Below, one piece after another: positions 40,090 to 51,795 of a stretch of 64,000 bases of DNA (position 1 is its first letter; every line of letters begins with the position of its first letter). A program made the position numbers and the translations under genes. The stretch comes from Tetracentron sinense (taxonomy: Eukaryota > Streptophyta > Magnoliopsida > Trochodendrales > Trochodendraceae), in assembly GCA_015143295.1 (NCBI GenBank), contig CM026557.1:42417965-42481964 (forward strand). Reading direction: 5' to 3'. Under the pieces are notes generated by a model. The model was not told where the DNA came from, made no database searches, and saw only the letters and a program-made list of their open reading frames with translations.

Positions 40090-42355
40090 AGAGAAGTGAT
40101 GTTGTATCACACCTAAAGTCCTTTATTTTAATATAGTTGATGGTCATCATATGGAGGTTGAGGTGTTATTATCTCCTATTTGGTCTATTTTGTTTTGCCA
40201 GAAGTTAAGACGCCATTGAGGAGGTCTTAGAGAGGGGAGATATACTATTTTTTATGATCCTATAGATTATCTCAAAAGTCAATTTTTGGATTTTGAGAAT
40301 AAGAATGATATATTTACTTTTCATCAGGATAAGGGAAGTATTAATTACTTATTATAACATGAAGTAATAGTTATAATTAAGTAAATATCCATGAATAAAA
40401 GTAATATTTAAAATCTAATAGAGTCAAATCTGAGCATTGAGTTTGTAAACTCAGAAAGTCTGCATAAGGTTTTGAGCAGACATTCAGGTTATTATTTATT
40501 TCAATTTTAGGGTGAATACAGTAGTTGAGTACATAAACATTAAGGTCAGTGGGAGAAAGTATATTCTGATGATATATCATAGAATTGTGACATTAAGGAT
40601 TCAGTAAGGTGCCATTTAAGTTCAACATTATAAATCTCTATTCGTTGATCTCATGACCTCTTAGAATTGTCACAAAAAACTTTTATTGAGAAAGTTCTAA
40701 AGATGATTGGTATGTCACATTGAGCTCCTAAAGAGAAATTTGTATTATGAACTATAAATTGAATAGTTAAAGTGTCCTAAGATTTAGGCTGAAATTAGTA
40801 CTGTAAAGTTTCATTGTTACACTTCAATCGAAAAGTCTTATGTATAAACAGGTCTTCACTCATTCAGATATATCTCATACAGTGAATTAAAGTTTCCATT
40901 TTAGTTTTGCATAATCTGAGTGTTAAACCATTAAGAATAGTATATAGTATTTGCAGAAGATTAAGAATATTAGCTCACATATATGATGGTACTGATATCC
41001 ATAAGTTTATTGGGTATTCAATTTGGGATTGTGCTGGATGTATGAACATCAAGTAGTCGACATTGAGTTATATTCCTATTGGTTGTGATGCTATCTAGTG
41101 AAAAGTATAATGATTTTTATTATGGAATCGTCGACTAGATAGGAAGGATACATAGTTGGTTTAAGTTTTTTGAACAAGTTATGTAATTGCGGAATTTTAT
41201 CTCAAGGCTCTAGGTCTTCAGTTTTATTACTGGGCCGCTGGATATAATATTGTGATAACTACGCATCAGTTTACTTCTCTCAAAACAATAAGATTTAAAG
41301 TTAGTCCAAACACATGGATGTAAGGTGTCTTGTTATGAGAGAGAGAAGATTAGATAACATAAGGTGTCTGAACCATTAACCATAAAGTTGAATCATAAGG
41401 TATTTTTGGAGCTTGTCTTACAAATGAGAATAAAAGACAACACTTATTCATTTGGTTAGTGATAGTATGTTGTTAGCATTTCAGTTACAGACAAAAGGTT
41501 CTCTGCTATAGTTATTGAGATTTGCCTATTAATTAGTTATAATGAACAATATAGCAATGCATCACTCTGCATTTTCATTTTGTGTTAAATGGTGTTTTAA
41601 ATTTGCAGATTAAGTGACCAAGGAAAATTTTGAGGATCAAATATTGAGATGTGTGAAGTTAGTACATCATGAGGTTATAATGCTTGAAACCATAGAGAAT
41701 GAGGGTACTAGTATGGTGACCATGGAATGATGTCATGCAATAGTATAGGTATGATGACCTCCATGATCCGGTATTAGTGGTTTAATTTGTCTAGGTTTTG
41801 TTCACCACATTTATGTATATTGGCTTGACTATCTGAAGTGTGTTTTCAGTGTAGCCACACATCTGTCGTTTTCAAAATTAAGTTGTTTATCCGAGAGAGT
41901 CATTTTAAAAGAATTTTCCGCATAAGTAAAATGTTTTTTCTTTTTAATGATCATTGCAGATTAAGTAGGAGAATGTAAGATTTTCCATTAGGTTTATGAT
42001 CTTGGCAATGTTCAGTGTCCAAACCCGGATAAAGTCTACTCCAGTTAAGGTTTTAGTTGTAGCCAAACAGTGGCGGTTTAAGCATTAATTAAGTATATAG
42101 GGTTATAATGATGATCTCTAGTCCCCTTGATGGGTTAGGGTTCTATGACCTAAACCCCAAGTATAAATAATACTTACAGGCTATCGGTCTCATATCCAAC
42201 TTCTAAGAAAGTCTGCAGTAAAGCATCTTTCCCATCAAGAGCTAAGGAGTCATGGAATCTGAAGACTGTGTGCAGTGTGCTGCTTTCTCGTCATTGACAA
42301 CTAAAGGTTCTCTTCAACATCTTCAATAGTCGGAACATGTAAGTAATTCTTGAAG
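40090..42355 (+). pseudogene. Heavily decayed Ty1/copia relic with 3' LTR
   Basis: Around 40985-41110 the plus strand translation resembles the copia RNase H block (IGYSIWDCAGCMNIK, a stop, STLSYIPIGCDAI), as decayed versions of DADWAGC and STSGY. Near 41951-41973 GCAGATTAAGTAGGAGAATG is the polypurine tract leading into an LTR beginning TGTAAGATTTTCC (41974). The LTR end is uncertain (about 42350). No intact frame remains. Confidence 0.55.
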
Positions 42356-42840
42356 CTATGATTGACTAGATCCAGTATAAAATCTAATAGATATATATTT
42401 GTGTGGATTCCAAGTTGTGTCCAGTGATTTGCACAATGAACACGGAAGAGGTATGCAAAGATCGTCACAATTTGTTCCAAGCAGAGGGAAAACTGGTATC
42501 AATCCTCTTAAAGACAAGCATCGGCAGAATCTCTTACCTTGGTCTGTTAACTGTTTTTTTCTAGGGATAAAACCTCGGTCTGTTAACTTGCCTACAGGAA
42601 AAGAGGATGGATAAATGATATATAAATTAATAATAGGAGAGATTCCATACATGTACACTCATGGTGAACCTTTCGATGAGCTGCAACCTATGATTTTTGT
42701 AAAATCATAAACGTTGATGTTGATGTGCAAATCCTAGGAACCATCCACCATTTTAATAACTTAAAACAATCCAATTTTGCTGATTTTTGGCCTAGGAGAT
42801 CAATTGAGCTGTGTCATCCTTAGGCTGTACATCAAACCTA
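42356..42840. other. Intergenic DNA
   Basis: No gene or repeat boundary recognised; two overlapping antisense ORFs (42356-42658) show no domain. Confidence 0.4.
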
Positions 42841-42849
42841 CTCTTTGGC

Positions 42850-43107
42850 TAGGGTTGCACAAAGCCCGATCGGCCCGTTGGTACGACTCGGCTTGTCCCA
42901 GTTTGGCTCGAGATCGGCCCCGGTCCAAAAGCTAATTTAAGCCAAGCCAAGCCTAAAAAAAAAGCCCAAAAGCTAATTCAAGCCGAGCTCAGGCCAACCC
43001 TTGTGCGGCTTGGCTCGGCTCGGCTCGAAGCCCGACTCGATTGAGGTTCAGTTCGGCCCGAACTCGGCTCGGCTCGAGTGTTATTAAAAAAATAAAAAAT
43101 AAATAAA

Positions 43108-43157
<50 letters not shown>

Positions 43158-43393
43158 TATAAAATATTATTATTTAAAAAAAAAAGGATTCAAGCCGGGC
43201 TCGAGCCAAGCCAAGCCCGGCTCGAGCATGAATCAATTCGGCCGAGCCGAGCTTCGAGCCAAGATTTTCAATTCGGGCCGAGCTTCGGGCCGCACATTCA
43301 AATGCCATTTCGGGCCGAGCCGGGCTTCGGGCCTCGCTCAAATCTATTCAAGCCAAGCCGGGCTTGGCCAAACCCGGCTCGAATACAGCCCTA
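42850..43393. mobile_element. hAT-type MITE, GGCTCGGCTCGAGC-rich, copy 1
   Basis: Ends TAGGGTTGCACAAAGCCC and, inverted, ATACAGCCCTA. Flanks TCTTTGGC (42842-42849) and TCTCTGGC (43394-43401) match 7 of 8. GC-rich arms surround an AT core with a (TA)n run at about 43113-43151. An ORF across it (43228-43575) is low-complexity. Confidence 0.82.
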
Positions 43394-43403
43394 TCTCTGG
43401 CAG

Positions 43404-43622
43404 TAGGGCTGCACAAAGCCCGGTTCTGCTCGGTTCGGCCCGAGATCGGCCCGAAATTTTGGGCTCGAACAAGCCAAGCCAAGCCTACAAAAAAGCCCGA
43501 AAGCTAATTCAAGCCAAGCTCAAGCCCACCCTTGTGCGGCTCGGCCTGACTCGATTGAGGTTCGACTCGGCCTGAACTCGGCTCGGCTCGAAAATTATTA
43601 TTTTTTTCTTTAAAAAAAATAA

Positions 43623-43664
<42 letters not shown>

Positions 43665-43855
43665 TATATATATCATTATTATATATATAAATAATATAAA
43701 TTTTTATTTAAAAAAAAAAAGGGATTCAAGCTGAGCTCGAGCCAAACCAAGCCCGACTTGAGCTTGAATCAATTCGGGCCGAGCCGGGCTTCAAGCCAAC
43801 TATTTTTTTTCGGGCCGAGCCGGGCTTGGCCAAGCCCGGCCCAAATACAGCCCTA
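43404..43855. mobile_element. hAT-type MITE, copy 2, adjacent to copy 1
   Basis: Ends TAGGGCTGCACAAAGCCC and, inverted, ATACAGCCCTA. Flanks TCTGGCAG (43396-43403) and TCTAGCAG (43856-43863) match 7 of 8. (TA)n at about 43628-43662. Its left target duplication overlaps the right one of copy 1. Confidence 0.82.
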
Positions 43856-44237
43856 TCTAGCAGCACCCAAATTCATCTCCCCGGTAAACCTTGAACTGGT
43901 TGTGATCTTCCCATAACAATTCGGCAAACCTTGAATCAAGAAAAAATGGAACTAAGATTTCAATGAGCATGAGGGTTGAGGAATGAAGAATGGCTACACG
44001 TTGAAGGGTGAAGAAAGCTAGATCAAATGGACCTCAGATTTAATTAATTGAAATTGAGGGCAAAGTGAAAATTACTCGTTGTCATTTTGTGGACTGGAAA
44101 CACAATTTTAAATACATTAAATGAGTTAAATGAGTATGAGTGCTTTTCAAGGTGTTAAAATTTTATTTGGTGTGTGGGCTCTTAATACCAATTTTGATAT
44201 TAGGTGCCGACTAGAAGATTTGCACTCCCTCAAAACT

Positions 44238-44864
44238 AAACTCATCAAAGAAAGAGAGATCGACCAAAAAAAGAGAGTGGGAGAAAGATGGTGAGAGGGC
44301 TTTATCCTAAGGCATTTAGATTACTATTGCGGTATGCGAGAAAATTGAAAATTAGAGAAAAATGATTTCTCATTAAGTAATGGGGCGTTTGGATCGGATT
44401 TTGTTAGTCAAATAGTGTTTGCCAAACACTATTATTTGTAAAAGTGATTGTTTGATAATTAATTTCTACACAATCAATTCTTATCACAATTGATTTTGGA
44501 TAGTAAAATCCAATCCAAACGCCACCTAAGTCTATGTAAAATATAAACCATCCATCTTATGCATTTAAGAAACAAATTTTAATAAGATGCAAGATCTAGT
44601 ATTCTAGTTGTTCATGAGGTATAGGGCTCTTTTGTTGTGAATTGGGTAGCTTAGCTTTTCCTTGCATTGGAGTATCTAGTGGGAATTTTTTTTTCTTGGC
44701 CAAAGAGGTCACTGAGGGCCCGCTTGACATCACTCTATTCTCTAGACTTTCTATTCCAAAGGAATAGAGAATTGTTCTTTGGGAGTGATGCCAAGCGGGC
44801 CTTGAGGTATTGAACTCGGAAGCTAGGGCTTTTTCCTAATGATTTTGTGCGCAACTTGTGGATG
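44238..44864. repeat. Direct segmental duplication, copy B (empty sites)
   Basis: About 627 bp, homologous to 38870-39985 minus its MITE and SINE. Provides the pre-insertion state for both. Confidence 0.88.
44381..44526. mobile_element. Tourist-like MITE, 146 bp, TAA TSD (copy B)
   Basis: Same length and ends as 39514-39659, TAA at 44378-44380 and 44527-44529; present before the segment duplicated. Confidence 0.85.
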
Positions 44865-44899
44865 GTTTTAGCTGGGTTTTCTTAGTGTGTGTGATAGTT

Positions 44900-45180
44900 G
44901 CCCCTTTTTTGTTTCCCAAACAAATCCAGTTTCTATACCTAAAATGCCCCTCAAATTTCTATATCCAAAATGTTTCTCAAATTTTTTCTTTTCAAAATGT
45001 CTATTAAACATTTTATTTATTGTATTATTATAATTATAATAAATATATAATTTTTATTATAATTAAATAGAGGATCTCCATACTCTTTTCAAAATACCTA
45101 TTAAACATTTTTATTTATAATATTATTATAATTATAATAAATATATAATTTTTATTATAATTAAATAGAGGATCTCCTAC
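44900..45180. repeat. CCCAAAATGCCCCTCA-type array with ~100-bp tandem duplication
   Basis: TTTCTATACCTAAAATGCCCC-like units resemble the Helitron-linked array at 20870-21270. Then TTTTCAAAATG..TATTAAAC through AAATAGAGGATCTCC occurs twice (about 44990-45079 and 45086-45179). Confidence 0.65.
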
Positions 45181-46177
45181 GTGCACACTCAGTTAATATA
45201 TATAAGCCAAATTAATGGCATAATTTATTTACTTGGGCTTCTTCACTCCCTTGTGATTAAGGGTGTTAACGGGCTGAATTTAAACCACAAAAACCTCTTG
45301 TGAATGAGTTAGGCTTAGATTAGGCTCAAGTTTGGCATGCCTATTCTAAAGTCACAAATAGGAAAGCTGAATCCATTGCCTTGGATTTTATGGATTATAT
45401 TTATTTAATCCATAAATTAAAAGAAAAAATAAATGATGGTACTGGATTTGTGCAGCCTTGGAATACTTTTGATACATCTCAAGTATTGGCAATTCAAAGA
45501 GGAAATTATAGGAAATTAGGAGACCAGCTTTCCACTTTTTTGGTGCAACTGATTGTGCTGAATTAAAAGAGTCAAAGTATGCAGCCTTTAATGACCTTTG
45601 ACAATTTCCAAAGACAAAAAAAATGACCTTTAACAATTCATGTTTCATGCTCCCATCTTTCAAATGCTGTTAACCAAAAAAAAATCTTTCAAATGCACAT
45701 GCATCATATGCTAGATAGACTTCTCGTCTACTATACAGATAATTGTTTTTTAAAACCATCTTTAAGGTAAGTAGCAAATGGAGATAACAAATATGTCATT
45801 TGCTATCCCATATACATATTTGCTACTTTCATTTTTATTTTTTCAAAATTATCACTCAAATGATAAGTAACAAATATAGGTAGTAAATATTATTTTATTA
45901 TTATTATTTTTTATCTTCTAAAGAGTCCTCGGCGTGGAAGAGACTTTGAATAGAGGATTTTATAATATTTAAACATTTGAATTTTGTACTTTGTTGTATG
46001 CCTCAAACACGGCAAATTTGCCGTATGAAATTGAAAGTAATAAATTTGATATTGAATTTGTTGTGCCAGTTGGAGATGATGTTGTCCAACTGGCACAACA
46101 TTTGTCCTTTGTTACTCCATTTGCTTCCCTCTTTTGGAGATCGTCTAAGTTCCGTACACATACAACCTTGGTACATT
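45181..46177. other. Intergenic DNA
   Basis: No gene recognised. ORFs at 45381-45663 and 45911-46354 are short and featureless. Confidence 0.4.
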
Positions 46178-46190
46178 AACATTACGGTCT

Positions 46191-46542
46191 GCAACCCTCG
46201 GGCTTGTAGCCTAGTGATTAGAGTCGAGGTCTCGAGATCAATTCTGGCTCATCTCAATATCAGGTGTATGGGTTGGGGGTTTAATTTGCATAAACTGAGA
46301 CTAGTCTACCCAGGATACCTACATTTACCCAAAAAAAAAAGGGGTCGAATTTGATCTGGCTCTCGCCGGACCAAAATCATCCGGCCTACCCTTTGAGTGT
46401 GACATGTGGTGATAGAAAAGGGAGAGAATATCAAATTGAGAGAAGTAAAAAATTAGGGGGAAATGAAATGACTTCTACCCCCTTTTTCTCGCCACATGCC
46501 GGATGATTTTATGATTTTGGATCAAATCGGACCCCCAAAAAA
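46191..46542 (+). mobile_element. tRNA-derived SINE with a MITE inserted in its A tail
   Basis: tRNA-like head TTGTAGCCTAGTGATTAGAG, body to ACCTACATTTACCC and then A's. AACATTACGGTCT flanks it exactly on both sides (46178-46190, 46543-46555). The A tail is split into two runs by the 46341-46536 insert. Confidence 0.8.
46341..46536. mobile_element. TIR MITE nested in a SINE A tail
   Basis: Left end GGGGTCGAATTTGATCTGG with AAAATCATCCGGC, right end, inverted, GGGGGTCCGATTTGATCC with AAAATCATCCGGC. It sits between the two halves of an A run, so any target duplication would be hidden in A's. Confidence 0.72.
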
Positions 46543-46555
46543 AACATTACGGTCT

Positions 46556-47091
46556 ACTGAGCCGATCAAAATCTTACGTGCAAGCAAATATTAGAATCTC
46601 ATTCTGACATATTTCTTCCACACGCGTATCATGCGCGTAACGATAGCATACTTCTTGGAGAATAGTACACGACTGTAATATCAAGTGCCATGACCCTGGT
46701 TTCCTCCGGCAAATGTGGGAGGATTTTGTCCCCACTGGTTTGATGGGACACATCACGCAATTACGTGAGTGCCAGACGAAAATCCTCCGGTACTTATTGG
46801 TTTCAATCAGGTGGGTAGAGAAGAAGCTGAGTTTTGATTTGTGAAGGGTTTGAGAGGAGGGATTTGGACCTCAGAAAATCACTGGGTGAGGGTTGGAACA
46901 CCTTTTGCATACTTGCCCCAACACACCTTCTCTTCATCAAAATCTTTGATTACAACTACTCATCTTCGAATTTTTCCAATACCCATTATTTAATTTGGTA
47001 TTTCTCTTAGTGGGTATCTCTTATTTCGATCTAAATTACAGTTTCAAAGAAGAAATCTTGAAGAATTTTCTTGATTGAGAGTGAAAATAGG
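46556..47091 (+). promoter_or_regulatory. Promoter and 5' leader region of RbcX
   Basis: Non-coding segment directly upstream of the RbcX ATG; the last 250 bases have pyrimidine-rich stretches (TCTTCATCAAAATC, TCTTATTTCG) like a plant leader. A precise start or TATA box cannot be chosen. Confidence 0.4.
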
Positions 47092-49862
47092 ATGGTGAGA
47101 GCTCTATCGATGGTCGGTTCCTCGGTCATCGACTCGCATACCTGTCCATGTCTCTGTTTGGATGCTCTGTCTTCGTCTAATATGAGTTTCAAGAGTAGTG
47201 GGGATCTGGGTTTATATAGAAATTTAATGGGGAGGAAGCATTTGAGGTGGCCAGGGTCATTGAAGTTGAGCAGTTCATTTGTGGATTCAGGTTATGAATG
47301 GCGGCTCTCTGCGAAACTGAATCGGTGTTCGAAGAAGCAGAGCAGGGTTCGGAGTCTTGTGATTGTCAATGAAGTGGCTGGACAGTATGAGGATAGCTTT
47401 GAGGATGTCAAGAAGGTGAGAAAATTGCTCTAGTAGATGTTTTTTTTGTTTTTTTTAATTGTATTTAAGATTGATTACTCTTAGATTGGAATGTTTTGAT
47501 GAATTCATGCAAATTGACATTTTTCGATCTGTACTAATCGAAGGTATGATTTTGCGATATTGAGTTTCGAAACCTCTTTTTTTTTTTTAATAACTTCATA
47601 TCTGTAATGGAATGTTTTGATGAATTGTATTTAAGATTGATTAATTTCTATGTGTGGTTCATGAGAATTGACATTTAATAATCAGTGATTGAAGGTATGA
47701 ATTTGCGATATCGACTTTGAAATATCTTTTGTTGATTATCAGATTGTTTCATTTCTGTAATGGTAGAAGTGGGAAAATGTGTTTTAGGATTTCTAGCCAA
47801 TCACTTCTGTAAGGATCTTATCAAGAAGTTTCAATCAAATAGTCATCTCTCCTAGTTCCATTAGGAGAAACAGTAACACTAATTAATTTACATGAGAATT
47901 CTCGATTTTCTTGAAAAGAAAACAAATCTTTGAAGAACAAACCTCTGTTCGAAACCGCAATCAACTCTTTCACCAGTCCTTGTAACCAATTCAAGCGCAA
48001 CGTCGCACAGTGAATCTTACAATTTAAATCCCCAATTGTTTGATGTGCCAGAACATAACCCTCTATACTCTTTATTGCCTCACTGAGAAACCAAGAAATA
48101 CATTTCGTCAAACCCTCATGCAGACACCAGCCGTCAGAGAGAATAGTAACTTTTGGGTATAAAATCCCCAATATGTCTACCATCTTCATGGAAAATTCAA
48201 TGAGGACTAATTTGAACATGATTCAAGATAGTAGAAAGGTGGAAAGACTTCATATTCTGATTATCTTCTTTTAACCATTTAAACCCTACAATTTTGCTTC
48301 AAACCAGTTCCTATGTTCTTATAGGCCTCTTTCACTTCAGTCTTCTTACTGTGAAGTTCTCTTTTCATTCTTAGATTGTAAATGCATACCTCTGACAAGA
48401 CTTTTAGCCTTAAAATATTTTGATGAAGAGATGCACAAATATTTCCATTCCTCTCCTTTCGGTCGATCTTGACCTTTTCAGTTTGGCAAGATACTTTTGA
48501 TAATGAGGAAACCACTTGTAGACACTTGAAATGGCCTTCAATCAGTCTTAATTATCATATTTCCATCTACAAAATATTAAAAAACGTGTTTAAATCCTAT
48601 AGTGCGCACATTGCTGGTGTGTGCACGGCCATTTATTACCAACATTTTTCTAAACTTGACACTAGGAAAAGATTCCATGTTGGTTCCTGTGATTCTGGTT
48701 TTCCACATCTTCCGGAGTTTCCAGAATCTAATCAGGAACTGCTGGATTATTATCATTTTTTAAATGACATTTTTTTATTGGTATTTTTCGAATGACATTA
48801 TCTCTTGTGATGCTTTGTTTTGACCAAGAACCTCTTGGATTGCAGCAAATAATCAACCTTTTTACATCCAAAGCAGTAAGGACTGTTCTAAACCAGCTTT
48901 ATGAGATGAATCCAACGCAATACAGGTGGTTTTACGAGTAAGTACATCTCTGTTTTCTCACAGGCATTTTCTATGGTGGCCTTACCTCAAATTGTCTATG
49001 ACTATCCCATTGCCATCGAGATTTTTGGGTTCTTGTATTGTAGTTGGAAGACTCAGCGTGTTGACTTACGACTTGGTTTAGTCAATACTTTCTTTTGGCA
49101 TACAAAACATCATGTAGCCAGCTACGCTAAAACTATTGCCTAGAATCCATGATTTTGCGTGACTCATGCCTTGCCCCCGAGTCAACACGGACTCGGAAAA
49201 ATCATGTCATTTTGTTTATGTAAGGGAATATAACGACCAACATTGCAAAACTAATGATTATGAAATACATGAAGGAGATCATTGATCTGATAGTCACCAA
49301 GTTGACTCACCCAAGTGAAGTTTTTATATTCGAGAGTTGATTCAAATTCACGAGTTCTCTCAGCTTGATTTGCATATATCAGTGTCCAATCATGTGAATT
49401 GTTGTGGTTTTGACAGTTTCGTAGTAATAAATAAGCCTGGCGATGGGAAGCGTTTCATTCGTACCCTTGCAAAGGTAGTCTTCAGAAGCTTAGGGTAGAG
49501 CGTGAATTATTTAAGTACTTTATGTTTGGAAGGAACAATAAAGCTTGGAACCCATCTGTATTTTTTTCCAGGAGAAGCAGGAGCTCGCTGAAAGAGTGAT
49601 GGTAACGCGCCTTCACCTGTATGGTAAATGGGTTAAGGTATCTCTTTTAGACTATGCTATTTCACCCAATCTTTTCCACTCACTATGCTTTGTGCCACAA
49701 GACTAATTTATCCATTTTTATTCTGTCACGGTGATCTAGAAATGTGATCATGCTGAAATATATAAAGAGATCACTGATCAGAACTTGGAGTTGATGCGAG
49801 AACGACTCATGGAGACTGTAGTATGGCCGTCCGATGACACAAACACTGAGAAGATTGGATGA
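47092..49862 (+). CDS. RbcX: Chloroplast RbcX, Rubisco assembly chaperone
   Basis: Five exons: 47092-47415, 48846-48937, 49417-49474, 49572-49637, 49740-49862, all with GT/AG borders and consistent phase, giving 220 residues. Exon 1 encodes a Ser/Cys-rich N-terminus (MVRALSMVGSSVIDSH) that should be a chloroplast transit peptide, then VAGQYEDSFEDVKK. The mature part has the RbcX signature TSKAVRTVLNQLYEMNPTQY, GDGKRFIRTLAKEKQELAER, RLHLYGKWVKKCDHAEIY and NLELMRERLMETVVWPSDD. RbcX dimers clamp the C-terminus of folded Rubisco large subunits until small subunits bind. An N-terminus of this type suggests RbcX2 of plants rather than RbcX1, by memory only. It ends convergently with the ARMC8-like gene. 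Intron 1 (1.4 kb) contains an unrelated antisense ORF. Confidence 0.93.
47821..48219 (-). pseudogene. Unrecognised ORF in RbcX intron 1
   Basis: 132 codons on the minus strand with non-trivial composition (segments DILGILYPKVTILSDGWCLH, CATLRLNWLQGLVKELI, SCKLISVTVSPNGTRRDDY). It looks like a protein-coding fragment, not random sequence, but I cannot name it. A second minus ORF at 48279-48515 might belong to it. It may be a captured or duplicated gene fragment; a chance ORF is not excluded. Confidence 0.4.
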
Positions 49863-51795
49863 CGGGTTACAACTTGACAAGAAAACCTTGATTTTCTTGT
49901 CTTTCATTGTTGTTCTTACTGTGGTATATCCTTGCTTTTAGATTGATAGGTTAGGTTCCAAAGGCTTTCATTTATATTATTTTCCACAACCTAATAAGAA
50001 ATTTTGCACATTGTGTAAGGCATGTGACCATCCACAGTGTCAAACTCGCCAAATTTGGTTTCTCATATTAAGATATCAGCTAATCAAACACTTGTCCAGG
50101 GCTGAATCATCCGATTGATGGGTTCTACATAAGAGATCTGAGCCCGGAAAATCTGAATACATGTAATTAATCCTATTTTGGGTATGATCCAAGTATATTT
50201 TCGATATGATTTGGTGCAGCTGACAGTGTTGCTTATTGTTGAATTGAAGATGGTTGAGACTTTTTTTTCTTGAAACAAGGGTACCTGGGCCTCGTAGAGC
50301 ACCCAACTAAGTACCTCGGCCGTGCAGATCCCTTGTACTGCACAACCAGGAAAGCCAGGATAAATGGGTTGAGGTTGATTGGCTTTACTAGTTTTACGAG
50401 TAATATCATCTTAAGCTGGGTTCTCCAGTACCTTTAAAGGTTTAAAGTTAGTGCACTTATCTTTATGTAGAGGAGGCAATATAGAAGGCAAAGGTTCATT
50501 GGCTAATTCTATGGTCTCAGTTTTTACTCACAAGAGAACAGAAGAAGAAATCAGCTATAGAAACTCCAATAAACTTAGGCAGACTCGAGCATAAAACCTG
50601 TTCAACACGGGGTACAAATCAGCTATCCACTCGATAACTTGATCATAGTTTAATTTGGATGCTCGACGCACTTTTCTGCAATCAGTTGTTAGAATCAATA
50701 TAGGTGTTCAAATTGGGTGTAGTTTGTTTCAGGAGGAACAATTCCCATGCAAAGTTTGCATCTCACTTGCAGGGAGCTTCTACCTCAGCTGCCACTCGCT
50801 TCGCCCCGTCCCCAAGACTTTAGTACTCTCATTTCTATGCTATCTTTTCTTTTGTCCAACCTAACTTTAAATCTATGAATTTATGTGAGTGATCTATAAC
50901 TTATCTTCCTTTTATTTCCATTTTTATATTTCAATACTGATGTGGGGAGGTTTGTATAACATAATACGAATAGTTATACTTTTATATTAATCTATTTAGC
51001 TCTTATAGCCTGAACCAAGAATGGGCTCATGACCTTAGATTCCAGCCTCGAACTGTTTGATCTGCAAAAAAGTCAATCTTATAATGGATAAATTCAGATG
51101 CGGATTATGGTCTCAAACCTTCACAAATTTTTCCGTGACATAAATCATATGGAGCTTCCATGAAGCAGTCAACTTGTAATGCATTAGTTTTAGCATGGAA
51201 GGGAATTTAAACTCTTGAACTGGCCTGCCCACTGAACAGGACACTGCATTGTCCCAGCTGTGTTTGGATTTCAGTCTTGATTGAGAATACTATCTGATGT
51301 GTGAATGGCATCGATGGCAGGCTCCAAAAAACAGAGATGAGGTTGAACAGCTGAAGAATTTTAGAACTCAACTTTAATCTGATTGCGACAAGCAAACTCA
51401 TATTTTTGTCACATTATACATTACAACAGGTTATATTACAAGGACTGACCCATGCAAAAAATCTGCCTACAAAATCAGAGTACAGATCTCCATGTAGAAA
51501 TGGGTTTTTGATCATAACCTGGATGGCAGAACCCAAAAGGAAGCAAAGCAGGTTCCAGGAGTGCTTAAAAGAAACTGAAGCACTGTATAACGCCTACAAA
51601 AATAGTGGCAGAGATTGAATTTAAAAATAGAACACACACACAAACTTTTGTCTTTAGAAGTGAAGATTACCATGTCCTTGTAGGCCGGCGACAGCTGGAT
51701 GTGATCTTACAATAACCCTGTTATACCCCAAGCACCAACCCGCACTCAAATGTATCTTCTCAACTTCTTGGGATGCATGACTGATAAAAACTGGA
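49863..51795. other. Convergent 3' regions between RbcX and the ARMC8-like gene
   Basis: Contains the RbcX 3' UTR at the left and the ARMC8-like 3' UTR at the right. No further coding exon could be assigned. A T run followed by CTTGAAACAAGGGTACCTGG near 50263 could be the tail of a minus-strand retroelement, unproven. Confidence 0.4.

Noticed and set aside
43228..43575. 115-codon ORF
   Set aside because: It lies across two hAT MITEs and their junction and is made of GGCTCG-type low-complexity sequence.
38870..44864. The two direct repeats as LTRs of one element around the copia relic
   Set aside because: The copia relic has its own LTR start at 41974. The repeats show no TG...CA ends, primer site or polypurine tract at their inner edges, and contain intact MITEs with TAA duplications in both copies.
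48469..48795. 108-codon plus-strand ORF as an extra RbcX exon
   Set aside because: It is not bounded by splice sites in the right phase, and the joined RbcX exons already give a continuous family-typical protein without it.
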